NCBI GenBank assembly: GCA_947172415.1
Contig: OX359192.1
Location: 1,366,501 to 1,430,500, forward strand
From: Chondrosia reniformis
Taxonomy: Eukaryota > Porifera > Demospongiae > Chondrillida > Chondrillidae
Direction of reading: 5' to 3'
Length of the DNA stretch: 64,000 nt
How positions within the stretch are numbered: position 1 is the first letter of the stretch; each line of letters begins with the position of its first letter. Below the pieces are notes generated by a model. It did not search any database and was not told the origin of the DNA. It saw only the letters and a list, made by a program, of their open reading frames with translations. The position numbers and the translations under genes were made by a program. Below are positions 33,291 through 48,062 of this stretch, in pieces.

Positions 33291-35429
33291 TTATGTAGAA
33301 ATCAAATTTTCTAAAACTGTTTCATACATGTCTGTTAAAGTAGACACAAAGTTTAAACTTCATATTTAGCCATTTGACAGAGTTACAGCCCTAAGTGTAC
33401 ATTGTATTAAGAAAATGTATGGGGAAAGATAGGGTAAATTTCTGTAAAAATCAAAATTTCTAAAACTGTTTGGAAATGTTTCATACTTGTATGTGAATGT
33501 GGATACCAAGTTTAAGCTTCAAATTTACCAATTTGACAGAGTTACATCACTAAATGTACATTTAAGTTAATGTATGGTGAGAGATAGGGCAAATGTAAAG
33601 ATTTATGAAAATTTCAAATTCTCATTGGAAATGTTTCATACATGTCTGTGAATAGAGAAACCAAGTTTGAGCTTCATATCTTTCCATTTGAAAGAGTTAG
33701 ATCACCAAATGTACATTCATATACTGGAATACCAAATTAATGTATGGTGAGAGATAAGGCAAATGTAAAGATTTATAAAAATTTCAAATTCTCATTGGAA
33801 ATGTTTCATACATGTCTGTGAATGCTGACAGCAAGTTTGAGCTTCATACGTATCTTTCCATTTTGATGGAGTTAGAGCACCAAATGTACATTAATATACT
33901 GGAATACCAAATTAATGTATAGTGAGAGATAGGGCAAATGTAAAGATTTATGAAAATTTCAAATTGTTATTGGAAATGTTTCATACATGTCTGTGAATGC
34001 TGACAGCAAGTTTGAGCTTCATATCTTTCCATTTGACAGAATTAGAGCACCAAATGTACATTCATATACTGGAATACCAAATTAATGTATGGTGAGAGAT
34101 AGGGCAAATGTAAAGATTTATGAAAATTTCAAATTCTCATTGGAAATGTTTCATACATGTCTGTGAATGCTGACAGCAAGTTTGAGCTTCATATCTTTCC
34201 ATTTGACAGAATTAGAGCACCAAATGTACATTCATATACTGGAATACCAAATTAATGTATAGTGAGAGATAGGGTAAATGTAAAGATTTATGAAAATTTC
34301 AAATTCTCATTGGAAATGTTTCATACATGTCTGTGAATGCTGACAGCAAGTTTGAGCTTCATATCTTTCCATTTGACAGAATTAGAGTACCAAATGTACA
34401 TTCATATACTGGAATACCAAATTAATGTATGGTGAGAGATAGGGCAAATGTAAAGATTTATGAAAATTTCAAATTCTCATTGGAAATGTTTCATACATGT
34501 CTGTGAATAGAGAAACCAAGTTTGAGCTTCATATCTTTCCATTTGAAAGAGTTAGATCACCAAATGTACATTCATATACTGGAATACCAAATTAATGTAT
34601 GGTGAGAGATAAGGCAAATGTAAAGATTTATAAAAATTTCAAATTCTCATTGGAAATGTTTCATACATGTCTGTGAATGCTGACAGCAAGTTTGAGCTTC
34701 ATACGTATCTTTCCATTTGATGGAGTTAGAGCACCAAATGTACATTAATATACTGGAATACCAAATTAATGTATAGGGAGAGATAGGGCAAATGTAAAGA
34801 TTTATGAAAATTTCAAATTGTTATTGGAAATGTTTCATACATGTCTGTGAATGCTGACAGCAAGTTTGAGCTTCATATCTTTCCATTTGACAGAATTAGA
34901 GCACCAAATGTACATTCATATACTGGAATACCAAATTAATGTATGGTGAGAGATAGGGCAAATGTAAAGATTTATGAAAATTTCAAATTCTCATTGGAAA
35001 TGTTTCATACATGTCTGTGAATGCTGACAGCAAGTTTGAGCTTCATATCTTTCCATTTGACAGAATTAGAGCACCAAATGTACATTCATATACTGGAATA
35101 CCAAATTAATGTATAGTGAGAGATAGGGTAAATGTAAAGATTTATGAAAATTTCAAATTCTCATTGGAAATGTTTCATACATGTCTGTGAATGCTGACAG
35201 CAAGTTTGAGCTTCATATCTTTCCATTTGACAGAATTAGAGCACCAAATGTACATTCATATACTGGAATACCAAATTAATGTATGGTGAGAGATAGGGCA
35301 AATGTAAAGATTTATGAAAATTTCAAATTGTCATTGGAAATGTTTCAAACATGTCTGTGAATGCTGACGTTAAGTTAAAGCTTCATATCTTTCCATTTGA
35401 CAGAGCTACAGCACTCTAATGTACATTAA

Positions 35430-36520
35430 ATTTCTAATATACAACCTTAAATGGGTGTAGAATATATATCGTGCGATACTATTATGCAAATTATCGGCAT
35501 ACGAAGTTAAAATGTTTTGACATGAATGGGGCAACTAGAAACACGCAGGGACAGTCCAGAACGCAGCTGTCAGAAGGTCTTTACATAGAGGCAGGTAGCC
35601 ATTATGCTATTACTGCAATTGAGATTGAGTGTGGCTGGTTATACCAGTTTACGTTCATATCGGAACACCTCTCGCTAAAATCGTTTCTACATGGGACCAG
35701 AAAAGTTGGTCTCCTCCGCCAATCAAGACACTTACAGGATTCTATCCATTTTTCCCAGTTTCTAGATGAACCACGAATACTGGATATACCTTTAAAATGG
35801 CTTGGAACGATGCACTCATCCCGAATTAACTTGATATAATTTGACTACATTTTTCTCGCAAATACCCTATTCTTAAGTATGGAATAGCGCCAACCACAAT
35901 CGTTTCCTTTTGAAATTTTCTTGTTTAAATAGAAGCGCAAAACCTTATAAAGTAGGCCTACCTGGACACATCTCTATGGTGGTAGCGGTTCCCATAGAGG
36001 TTGGTAGCGCTTAGACTCTGAAGCTGTCTCCTAATCGGTTGGTGCCATAGAGACGTGCTCACCAATAATCCGGATTTCGGGGGGGTTCCACGTAATGTGG
36101 GATTGGCATCTGATATCTTAGGATTCATATGAGTCGGCCATATCGAGAAGAACTGGTTCTTCTCACGCAAGTGACACCCAAAGCTCAACTCGGCAGAGCG
36201 TTACCACCGATCCCGGCCTCTGAGCGTCGTGGATGGTAGCGTTCGGTATGGTCCAACTTTTTTTCTTTGGAGTTTCGTTGGCCGTCGATCGGCAAAATTT
36301 CACTTTAACGACATCCATATAATATATGTGGATAGAAACTGCTTCAACAACAGTCAAGTACTACACAGTGCATATCCATGTGTATAAGAAATCTTTCAAA
36401 GAGTTCTATTTTTTCAGAAATATATACAGTACGGCATGTTCACTCTTACACCTACTCACTACTCAAGGTCGGCCATTTATAGTATTACGCAATTAGGGTT
36501 AGTTAATGTATGAGAAATTT
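35430..36520 (+). repeat. Satellite core unit 4
   Basis: The ORF is at 35471-35839 with Leu-to-Pro (DEPRIL), a variant shared with core 5 and with all minus-arm cores. The minus ORF at 36163-36357 starts MTVV rather than MIVV. Confidence 0.85.
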
Positions 36521-38303
36521 ATGTAGAAATCAAAATTTCTAAAACTGTTTGGAAATGTTTCATACATGTCTGTGAATGTAGACACAAAGTTTAAACTTCA
36601 TATTTAGCCATTTGACAGAGTTACAGCACTAAGTGTACATTGTATTAAGAAAATGTATGGGGAAAGATAGGATAAATTTATGTAAAAATCAAAATTTCTT
36701 AAACTGTTTGGAAATGTTTCCTACTTGTATGTGAATGTGGATACCAAGTTTAAGTTTCAAATTTTCCAATTTGACAGAGTTACATCACTAAATGTACATT
36801 TAAGTTAATGTATGGTGAGAGATAGGGCAAATGTAAAGATTTATGAAAATTTCAAATTCTCATTGGAAATGTTTCATCCATGTCTGTGAATAGAGAAACC
36901 AAGTTTGAGCTTCATATCTTTCCATTTGACAGAGTTAGAGCACCAAATGTACATTCATATACTGGAATACCAAATTAATGTATAGTGAGAGATAGGGTAA
37001 ATGTAAAGATTTACGAAAATTTCAAATTCTCATTGGAAATGTTTCATACATGTCTGTGAATGCTGACAGCAAGTTTGAGCTTCATATCTTTCCATTTTAC
37101 AGAGTTAGAGCACCAAATGTACATTCATATACTGGAATACCAAATTAATGTATGGTGAGAGATAAGGAAATTGTAAAGATTTATGAAAATTTCAAATTCT
37201 CATTGGAAATGTTTCATACATGTCTGTGAATGCTGACAGCAAGTTTGAGCTTCATATCTTTCCATTTTACAGAGTTAGAACACCAAATGTACATTAATAT
37301 ACTGGAATACCAAATTAATGTATAGTGAGAGATAAAGCAAATGTAAAGATTTATGAAAATTTCAAATTCTCATTGGATCAAATTTCTAAAACTGTTTCAT
37401 ACATGTCTGTTAAAGTAGACACAAAGTTTAAACTTCATATTTAGCCATTTGACAGAGTTACAGCCCTAAGTGTACATTGTATTAAGAAAATGTATGGGGA
37501 AAGATAGGGTAAATTTCTGTAAAAATCAAAATTTCTAAAACTGTTTGGAAATGTTTCATACTTGTATGTGAATGTGGATACCAAGTTTAAGCTTCAAATT
37601 TACCAATTTGACAGAGTTACATCACTAAATGTACATTTAAGTTAATGTATGGTGAGAGATAGGGCAAATGCAAAGATTTATGAAAATTTCAAATTCTCAT
37701 TGGAAATGTTTCATACATGTCTGTGAATAGAGACACCAAGTTTGAGCTTCATATTTTCCATTTGACAGAGTTAGATCACCAAATGTACATTCATATACTG
37801 GAATACCAAATTAATGTATGGTGAGAGATAAGGCAAATGTAAAGATTTATGAAAATTTCAAATTCTCATTGGAAATGTTTCATACATGTCTGTGAATGCT
37901 GACAGCAAGTTTGAGCTTCATATCTTTCCATTTGACCGAGTTAGAGCACCAAATGTACATTCATATACCGGAATACCAAATTAATGTATGGTGAGCAAAT
38001 GTAAAGATTTATAAAAATTTCAAAAACTCTTTGGAAATGATTCAATCATATGCATGTTTGTGAATGCTGACACCAAGGTTTAGCTTATTAACTTTCCATT
38101 TTACAGAGTTATAGTACCAAATGTACATTAAAGTATTGGTATACGAAATTAATGTATAGTGAGAGATAGGGCAAATGTAAAGATTTATGAAATTTTCAAA
38201 TTGTCATTGGAAATGTTTCAAACATGTCTGTGAATGCTGACGTTAAGTTAAAGCTTCATATCTTTCCATTTGACAGAGCTACAGCACTCTAATGTACATT
38301 AAA

Positions 38304-39385
38304 TTTCTAATATACAACCTTAAATGGGTGTAGAATATATATCGTGCGATACTATTATGCAAATTATCGGCATACGAAGTTAAAATGTTTTGACATGAAT
38401 GGGGCAACTAGAAACACGCAGGGACAGTCCAGAACGCAGCTGTCAGAAGGTCTTTACATAGAGGCAGGTAGCCATTATGCTATTACTGCAATTGAGATTG
38501 AGTGTGGCTGGTTATACCAGTTTACGTTCATATCGGAACACCTCTCGCTAAAATCGTTTCTACATGGGACCAGAAAAGTTGGTCTCCTCCGCCAATCAAG
38601 ACACTTACAGGATTCTATCCATTTTTCCCAGTTTCTAGATGAACCACGAATACTGGATATACCTTTAAAATGGCTTGGAACGATGCACTCATCCCGAATT
38701 AACTTGATATAATTTGACTACATTTTTCTCGCAAATACCCTATTCTTAAGTATGGAATAGCGCCAACCACAATCGTTTCCTTTTGAAATTTTCTTGTTTA
38801 AATAGAAGCGCAAAACCTTATAAAGTAGGCCTACCTGGACACATCTCTATGGTGGTAGCGGTTCCCATAGAGGTTGGTAGCGCTTAGACTCTGAAGCTGT
38901 CTCCTAATCGGTTGGTGCCATAGAGACGTGCTCACCAATAATCCGGATTTCGGGGGGGTTCCACGTAATGTGGGATTGGCATCTGATATCTTAGGATTCA
39001 TATGAGTCGGCCATATCGAGAAGAACTGGTTCTTCTCACGCAAGTGACACCCAAAGCTCAACTCGGCAGAGCGTTACCACCGATCCCGGCCTCTGAGCGT
39101 CGTGGATGGTAGCGTTCGGTATGGTCCAACTTTTTTTCTTTGGAGTTTCGTTGGCCGTCGATCGGCAAAATTTCACTTTAACGACATCCATATAATATAT
39201 GTGGATAGAAACTGCTTCAACAACAATCAAGTACTACACAGTGCATATCCATGTGTATAAGAAATCTTTCAAAGAGTTCTATTTTTTCAGAAATATATAC
39301 AGTACGGCATGTTCACTCTTACACCTACTCAAGGTCGGCCATTTATAGTATTACGCAATTAGGGTTAGTTAATGTATGATGAGAA
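38304..39385 (+). repeat. Satellite core unit 5
   Basis: The ORF is at 38344-38712 (DEPRIL type). It has a small deletion in its distal part (ACCTACTCAAGG where other copies have ACCTACTCACTACTCAAGG). It is the last plus-oriented core before the orientation switch. Confidence 0.85.
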
Positions 39386-42300
39386 ATTTATGTAGAAATC
39401 AAAATTTCTAAAACTGTTTGGAAATGTTTCATACTTGTATGTGAATGTGGATACCAAGTTTAAGCTTCAAATTAACCAATTTGACAGAGTTACATCACTA
39501 AATGTACATTTAAGTTAATGTATGGTGAGAGATAGGGCAAATGTAAAGATTTAGGAAAATTTCAAATTCTCATTGGAAATGTTTCATACATGTCTGTGAA
39601 TAGAGAAACCAAGTTTGAGCTTCATATCTTTCCATTTGACAGAGTTAGAGCACCAAATGTACATTCATATACTGGAATACCAAATTAATGTATAGTGAGA
39701 GATAAGGCAAATGTAAAGATTTATGAAAATTTCAAATTCTCATTGGATCAAAATTTCTAAAACTGTTTGGAAATGTTTCATACATGTCTGTTAAAGTAGA
39801 CACAAAGTTTAAACTTCATATTTAGCCATTTGACAGAGTTACAGCCTTAAGTGTACATTGTATTAAGAAAATGTATGGGGAAAGATAGGGTAAATTTATG
39901 TAAAAATCAAAATTTCTAAAACTGTTTGGAAATGTTTCATACTTGTATGTGAATGTGGATACCAAGTTTAAGCTTCAAATTTACCAATTTGACAGAGTTA
40001 CATCACTAAATGTACATTTAAGTTAATGCATGGTGAGAGATAGGGCAAATGCAAAGATTTATGAAATTAATTTGGTATTCCAGTATATGAATGTACATTT
40101 GGTGCTCTAATTCTGTCAAATGGAAAGATATGAAGCTCAAACTTGCTGTCAGCATTCACAGACAGGTACGAAACATTTCCAATGAGAATTTGAAATTTTC
40201 ATAAATCTTTACATTTGCCTTATCTCTCACCATACATTAATTTGGAATTCCAGTATATGAATGTACATTTGGTACTCTAACTCTGTAAAATGGAAAGATA
40301 TGAAGCTCAAACTTGCTGTCAGCATTCACAAACATGTATGAAACATTTCCAATGACAATTTGAAATTTTCATAAATCTTTACATTTGCCCTATCTCTCAC
40401 CATACATTAATTTGGTATTCCAATATATGAATGTACATTTGGTGCTCTAACTCTGTCAAATGGAAAGATATGAAGCTCAAACTTGCTGTCAGCATTTGCA
40501 GACATGTGTGAAACATTTCTAATGAGAATTTGAAATTTTCATGAATCTTTACATTTGCCCTATCTCTCACCATACATTAATTTGGTATTCCAGTATATTA
40601 ATGTACATTTGGTGATCTAACTCTGTAAAATGGAAAGATATGAAGCTCAAACTTGCTGTCAGCATTTACAGACATGTATGAAACATTTATAATGAGAATT
40701 TGAAATTTTCATAAATCTTTACATTTGCCCTATCTCTCACTATAAATTAATTTGGTATTCCAGTATATTAATGTACATTTGGTGCTCTAACTCTGTCAAA
40801 TGGAAAGATATGAAGCTCAAACTTGGTGTCTCTATTCACAGACATGTATGAAACATTTCCAATGAGAATTTGAAATTTTCATAAATCTTTACATTTGCCT
40901 TATCTCTCACCATACATTAATTTGGTATTCCAGTATATTAATGTACATTTGGTGCTCTAACTCTAGATCTGTAAAATGGAAAGATATGAAACTCAAACTT
41001 GCTGTCAGCATTCACAGACATGTATGAAACATTTCCAATGAGAATTTGAAATTTTCATAAATCTTTACATTTGCCTTATATCTCACCATACATTAATTTG
41101 GTATTCCAGTATATGAATGTACATTTGGTGCTCTAACTCTGTCAAATGGAAAGATATGAAGCTCAAACTTGCTGTCAGCATTCACAGACATGTATGAAAC
41201 ATTTCCAATGACAATTTGAAATCTTTACATTTGCCCTATCTCTCACTATACATTAATTTGGTATTCCAGTATATTAATGTACATTTGGTGCTCTAACTCT
41301 GTCAAATGGAAAGATATGAAGCTCAAACTTGCTGTCAGCATTCACAGACATGTATGAAACATTTCCAATGAGAATTTGAAATTTTCATAAATCTTTACAT
41401 TTGCCCTATCTCTCACCCTACATTAATTTCGTATACCAATACTTTAATGTACATTTGGTACTGTAACTCTGTAAAATGGAAAGTTAATAAGCTAAACCTT
41501 GGTGTCAGCATTCACAAACATGATTGAATCATTTCCAAAGAGTTTTTGAAATTTTTATAAATTTGCCCTATCTCTCACCATACATTAATTTGGTATTCCA
41601 GTATATGAATGTACATTTGGTGCTCTAACTCTGTCAAATGGAAAGATATGAAGCTCAAACTTGCTGTCAGCATTCACAGACATGTATATATGAAACATTT
41701 CCAATGAGAATTTGAAATTTTCGTAAATCTTTACATTTGCCCTATCTCTCACTATACATTAATTTGGTATTCCAGTATATGAATGTACATTTGGTGCTCT
41801 AACTCTGTAAAATGGAAAGATATGAAGCTCAAACTTGGTGTCAGCATTCACAGACATGTATCAAACATTTCCAATGAGAATTTGAAATTTTCATAAATCT
41901 TTACATTTGCCTTATCTCTCACCATACATTAATTTGGTATTCCAGTATATTAATGTACATTTGGTGTTCTAACTCTGTCAAATGGAAAGATATGAAGCTC
42001 AAACTTGGTTTCTCTATTCACAGACATGTATGAAACATTTCCAATGAGAATTTGAAATTTTCATAAATCTTTACATTTGCCCTATCTCTCACCATACATT
42101 AACTTAAATGTACATTTAGTGATGTAACTCTGTCAAATTGGTTAATTTGAAGCTTAAACTTGGTATCCACATTCACAAACAATTGCAAGTATGAAACATT
42201 TCCAAACAGTTTTAGAAATTTTGATTTTTACATAAATTTATCCTATCTTTCCCCATACATTTTCTTAATACAATGTACACTTAGTGCTGTAACTCTGTCA

Positions 42301-42399
42301 AATGGCTAAATATGAAGTTTAAACTTTGTGTCTACATTCACAGACATGTATGAAACATTTCCAAACAGTTTTAGAAATTTTGATTTCTACATAAATTTC

Positions 42400-43490
42400 T
42401 CATCATACATTAACTAACCCTAATTGCGTAATACTATAAATGGCCGACCTTGAGTAGTGAGTAGGTGTAAGAATGAACATGCCGTACTGTATATATTTCT
42501 GAAAAAATAGAACTCTTTGAAAGATTTCTTATACACATGGATATGCACTGTGTAGTACTTGATTGTTGTTGAAGCAGTTTCTATCCACATATATTATATG
42601 GATGTCGTTAAAGTGAAATTTTGCCGATCGACGGCCAACGAAACTCCAAAGAAAAAAAGTTGGACCATACCGAACGCTACCATCCACGACGCTCAGAGGC
42701 CGGGATCGGTGGTAACGTTCTGCCGAGTTGAGCTTTGGGTGTCACTTGCGTGAGAAGAACCAGTTCTTCTCGATATGGCCGACTCATATGAATCCTAAGA
42801 TATCAGATGCCAATCCCACATTACGTGGAACCCCCCCGAAATCCGGATTATTGGTGAGCACGTCTCTATGGCACCAACCGATTAGGAGACAGCTTCAGAG
42901 TCTAAGCGCTACCAACCTCTATGGGAACCGCTACCACCATAGAGATGTGTCCAGGTAGGCCTACTTTATAAGGTTTTGCGCTTCTATTTAAACAAGAAAA
43001 TTTCAAAAGGAAACGATTGTGGTTGGCGCTATTCCATACTTAAGAATAGGGTATTTGCGAGAAAAATGTAGTCAAATTATATCAAGTTAATTCGGGATGA
43101 GTGCATCGTTCCAAGCCATTTTAAAGGTATATCCAGTATTCGTGGTTCATCTAGAAACTGGGGAAAATGGATAGAATCCTGTAAGTGTCTTGATTGGCGG
43201 AGGAGACTAACTTTTCTGGTCCCATGTAGAAACGATTTTAGTGAGAGGTGTTCCGATATGAACGTAAACTGGTATAACCAGCCACACTCAATCTCAATTG
43301 CAGTAATAGCATAATGGCTACCTGCCTCTATGTAAAGACCTTCTGACAGCTGCGTTCTGGACTGTCCCTGCGTGTTTCTAGTTGCCCCATTCATGTCAAA
43401 ACATTTTAACTTCGTATGCCGATAATTTGCAAAATAGTATCGCACGATATATATGCTACACCCATTTAAGGTCGTATACTAGAAATTTAA
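42400..43490 (-). repeat. Satellite core unit 6 (inverted)
   Basis: The ORF is on the minus strand at 43077-43445 with Tyr-to-Phe (YYFAN), Gly-to-Ser (KVSLL) and Ser-to-Pro (FPQF) changes. It is the most diverged of the eight cores by amino-acid difference. Confidence 0.85.
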
Positions 43491-46400
43491 TGTACATTAG
43501 AGTGCTGTAGCTCTGTCAAATGGAAAGATATGAAGCTTTAACTTAACGTCAGCATTCACAGACATGTTTGAAACATTTCCAATGACAATTTGAAATTTTC
43601 ATAAATCTTTACATTTGCCCTATCTCTCACTATACATTAATTTCGTATACCAATACTTTAATGTACATTTGGTACTATAACTCTGTAAAATGGAAAGTTA
43701 ATAAGCTAAACCTTGGTGTCAGCATTCACAAACATGATTGAATCATTTCCAAAGAGTTTTTGAAATTTTCATAAATCTTTACATTTGCCCTATCTCTCAC
43801 TATACATTAATTTCGTATACCAATACTTTAATGTACATTTGGTACTATAACTCTGTAAAATGGAAAGTTAATAAGCTAAACCTTGGTGTCAGCATTCACA
43901 AACATGATTGAATCATTTCCAAAGAGTTTTTGAAATTTTCATAAATCTTTACATTTGCCCTATCTCTCACTATACATTAATTTCGTATACCAATACTTTA
44001 ATGTACATTTGGTACTATAACTCTGTAAAATGGAAAGTTAATAAGCTAAACCTTGGTGTCAGCATTCACAAACATGATTGAATCATTTCCAAAGAGTTTT
44101 TGAAATTTTCATAAATCTTTACATTTGCCTTATCTCTCACCATACATTAATTTGGTATTCCAGTATATGAATGTACATTTGGTGCTCTAACTCTGTAAAA
44201 TGGAAAGATATGAAGCTCAAACTTGCTGTCAGCATTCATAGACATGTATGAAACATTTCCAATGAGAATTTGAAATTTTCATAAATCTTTACATTTGCCT
44301 TATCTCTCACCATACATTAATTTGGTATTCCAGTATATTAATGTACATTTGGTGCTCTAACTCTGTACAATGGAAAGATATGAAGCTCAAACTTGCTGTC
44401 AGCATTCACAGACATGTATGAAACATTTCCAATGAGAATTTGAAATTTTCATAAATCTTTACATTTTCCCTATCTCTCACCATACATTAATTTGGTATTC
44501 CAGTATATGAATGTACATTTGGTGCTCTAACTCTGTCAAATGGAAAGATATGAAGCTCAAACTTGCTGTCAGCATTCACAGACATGTATGAAACATTTCC
44601 AATGAGAATTTGAAATTTTCATAAATCTTTACATTTGCCTTATCTCTCACCATACATTAATTTGGTATTCCAGTATATTAATGTACATTTGGTGCTCTAA
44701 CTCTGTACAATGGAAAGATATGAAGCTCAAACTTGCTGTCAGCATTCACAGACATGTATGAAACATTTCCAATGAGAATTTGAAATTTTCATAAATCTTT
44801 ACATTTGCCTTATCTCTCACCATACATTAATTTGGTATTCCAGTATATTAATGTACATTTGGTGCTCTAACTCTGTACAATGGAAAGATATGAAGCTCAA
44901 ACTTGCTGTCAGCATTCACAGACATGTATGAAACATTTCCAATGAGAATTTGAAATTTTCATAAATCTTTACATTTGCCTTATCTCTCACCATACATTAA
45001 TTTGGTATTCCAGTATATGAATGTACATTTGGTGCTCTAACTCTGTCAAATGGAAAGATATGAAGCTCAAACTTGCTGTCAGCATTCACAGACATGTATG
45101 AAACATTTCCAATGAGAATTTGAAATTTTCATAAATCTTTGCATTTGCCCTATCTCTCACCCATACATTAACTTAAATGTACATTTAGTGATGTAACTCT
45201 GTCAAATTGGTAAATTTTAAGCTTAAACTTGGTATCCACATTCACATACAAGTATGAAACATTTCCAAACAGTTTTAGAAATTTTGATTTTTACAGAAAT
45301 TTACCCTATCTTTCCCCATACATTTTCTTAATACAATGTACACTTAGGGCTGTAACTCTGTCAAATGGCTAAATATGAAGTTTAAACTTTGTGTCTACTT
45401 TAACAGACATGTATGAAACAGTTTTAGAAAATTTGATCCAATGAGAATTTGAAATTTTCATAAATCTTTACATTTGCTTTATCTCTCACTATACATTAAT
45501 TTGGTATTCCAGTATATTAATGTACATTTGGTGTTCGAACTCTGTAAAATGGAAAGATATGAAGCTCAAACTTGCTGTCAGCATTCACAGACATGTATGA
45601 AACATTTCCAATGAGAATTTGAAATTTTCATAAATCTTTACATTTGCCTTATCTCTCACCATACATTAATTTGGTATTCCAGTATATTAATGTACATTTG
45701 GTGCTCTAACTCTGTACAATGGAAAGATATGAAGCTCAAACTTGCTGTCAGCATTCACAGACATGTATGAAACATTTCCAATGAGAATTTGAAATTTTCA
45801 TAAATCTTTACATTTGCCTTATCTCTCACCATACATTAATTTGGTATTCCAGTATATGAATGTACATTTGGTGCTCTAACTCTGTCAAATGGAAAGATAT
45901 GAAGCTCAAACTTGCTGTCAGCATTCACAGACATGTATGAAACATTTCCAATGAGAATTTGAAATTTTCATAAATCTTTGCATTTGCCCTATCTCTCACC
46001 CATACATTAACTTAAATGTACATTTAGTGATGTAACTCTGTCAAATTGGTAAATTTTAAGCTTAAACTTGGTATCCACATTCACATACAAGTATGAAACA
46101 TTTCCAAACAGTTTTAGAAATTTTGATTTTTACAGAAATTTACCCTATCTTTCCCCATACATTTTCTTAATACAATGTACACTTAGGGCTGTAACTCTGT
46201 CAAATGGCTAAATATGAAGTTTAAACTTTGTGTCTACTTTAACAGACATGTATGAAACAGTTTTAGAAAATTTGATCCAATGAGAATTTGAAATTTTCAT
46301 AAATCTTTACATTTGCTTTATCTCTCACTATACATTAATTTGGTATTCCAGTATATTAATGTACATTTGGTGTTCGAACTCTGTAAAATGGAAAGATATG

Positions 46401-46964
46401 AAGCTCAAACTTGCTGTCAGCATTCACAGACATGTATGAAACATTTCCAATGAGAATTTGAAATTTTCGTAAATCTTTACATTTACCCTATCTCTCACTA
46501 TACATTAATTTGGTATTCCAGTATATGAATGTACATTTGGTGCTCTAACTCTGTCAAATGGAAAGATATGAAGCTCAAACTTGGTTTCTCTATTCACAGA
46601 CATGTATGAAACATTTCCAATGAGAATTTGAAATTTTCATAAATCTTTACATTTGCCCTATCTCTCACCATTCATTAACTTAAATGTACATTTAGTGATG
46701 TAACTCTGTCAAATTGGTAAATTTGAAGCTTAAACTTGGTATCCACATTCACATACAAGTAGGAAACATTTCCAAACAGTTTTAGAAATTTTGATTTTTA
46801 CTTAAAATTATCCTATCTTTCCCCATACATTTTCTTAATACAATGTACACTTAGTGCTGTAACTCTGTCAAATGGCTAAATATGAAGTTTAAACTTTGTG
46901 TCTACATTCACAGACATGTATGAAACATTTCCAAACAGTTTTAGAAATTTTGATTTCTACATAA

Positions 46965-48062
46965 ATTTCTCATCATACATTAACTAACCCTAATTGCGTA
47001 ATACTATAAATGGCCGACCTTGAGTAGTGAGTAGGTGTAAGAATGAACATGCCGTACTGTATATATTTCTGAAAAAATAGAACTCTTTGAAAGATTTCTT
47101 ATACGCATGGATATGCACTGTGTAGTACTTGATTGTTGTTGAAGCAGTTTCTATCCACATATATTATATGGATGTCGTTAAAGTGAAATTTTGCCGATCG
47201 ACGGCCAACGAAACTCCAAAGAAAAAAAGTTGGACCATACCGAACGCTACCATCCACGACGCTCAGAGGCCGGGATCGGTGGTAACGCTCTGCCGAGTTG
47301 AGCTTTGGGTGTCACTTGCGTGAGAAGAACCAGTTCTTCTCGATATGGCCGACTCATATGAATCCTAAGATATCAGATGCCAATCCCACATTACGTGGAA
47401 CCCCCCCGAAATCCGGATTATTGGTGAGCACGTCTCTATGGCACCAACCGATTAGGAGACAGCTTCAGAGTCTAAGCGCTACCAACCTCTATGGGAACCG
47501 CTACCACCATAGAGATGTGTCCAGGTAGGCCTACTTTATAAGGTTTTGCGCTTCTATTTAAACAAGAAAATTTCAAAAGGAAACGATTGTGGTTGGCGCT
47601 ATTCCATACTTAAGAATAGGGTATTTGCGAGAAAAATGTAGTCAAATTATATCAAGTTAATTCGGGATGAGTGCATCGTTCCAAGCCATTTTAAAGGTAT
47701 ATCCAGTATTCGTGGTTCATCTAGAAACTGGGAAAAATGGATAGAATCCTGTAAGTGTCTTGATTGGCGGAGGAGACCAACTTTTCTGGTCCCATGTAGA
47801 AACGATTTTAGCGAGAGGTGTTCCGATATGAACGTAAACTGGTATAACCAGCCACACTCAATCTCAATTGCAGTAATAGCATAATGGCTACCTGCCTCTA
47901 TGTAAAGACCTTCTGACAGCTGCGTTCTGGACTGTCCCTGCTTGTTTCTAGTTGCCCCATTCATGTCAAAACATTTTAACTTCGTATGCCGATAATTTGC
48001 ATAATAGTATCGAACGATATATATGCTACACCCATTTAAGGTTGTATATTAGAAATTTAATG
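46965..48062 (-). repeat. Satellite core unit 7 (inverted), ORF start altered
   Basis: The frame is on the minus strand. A base change near 48012 (TCGAACG where others have TCGCACG) removes the upstream GTG-type start, so the usable ORF begins at the internal ATG (47647-47964, 105 codons). It carries Thr-to-Lys (NKQGQ), as does core 8. Confidence 0.85.

Larger units (their letters stand above)
23345..40068 (+). repeat. Plus-oriented arm of the ~170-bp satellite, with five cores
   Basis: The monomer, recognised by GGAAATGTTTCATACATGTC, TTTGAGCTTCATATC and CACCAAATGTACATT, repeats every 170 bp (for example the phase point at 24241, 24411, 24581, 24751). At least three subtypes occur: the common one with GCTGACAGCAAG, one with GTAGACACAAAGTTTAAAC, and one with GTGGATACCAAGTTTAAGC; the last two sit next to each other, mostly just downstream of cores. 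Intervals between core ORFs are 2379, 4240, 3231 and 2873 bp and differ by near multiples of 170. Monomers have no long ORF of their own. Confidence 0.92.
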
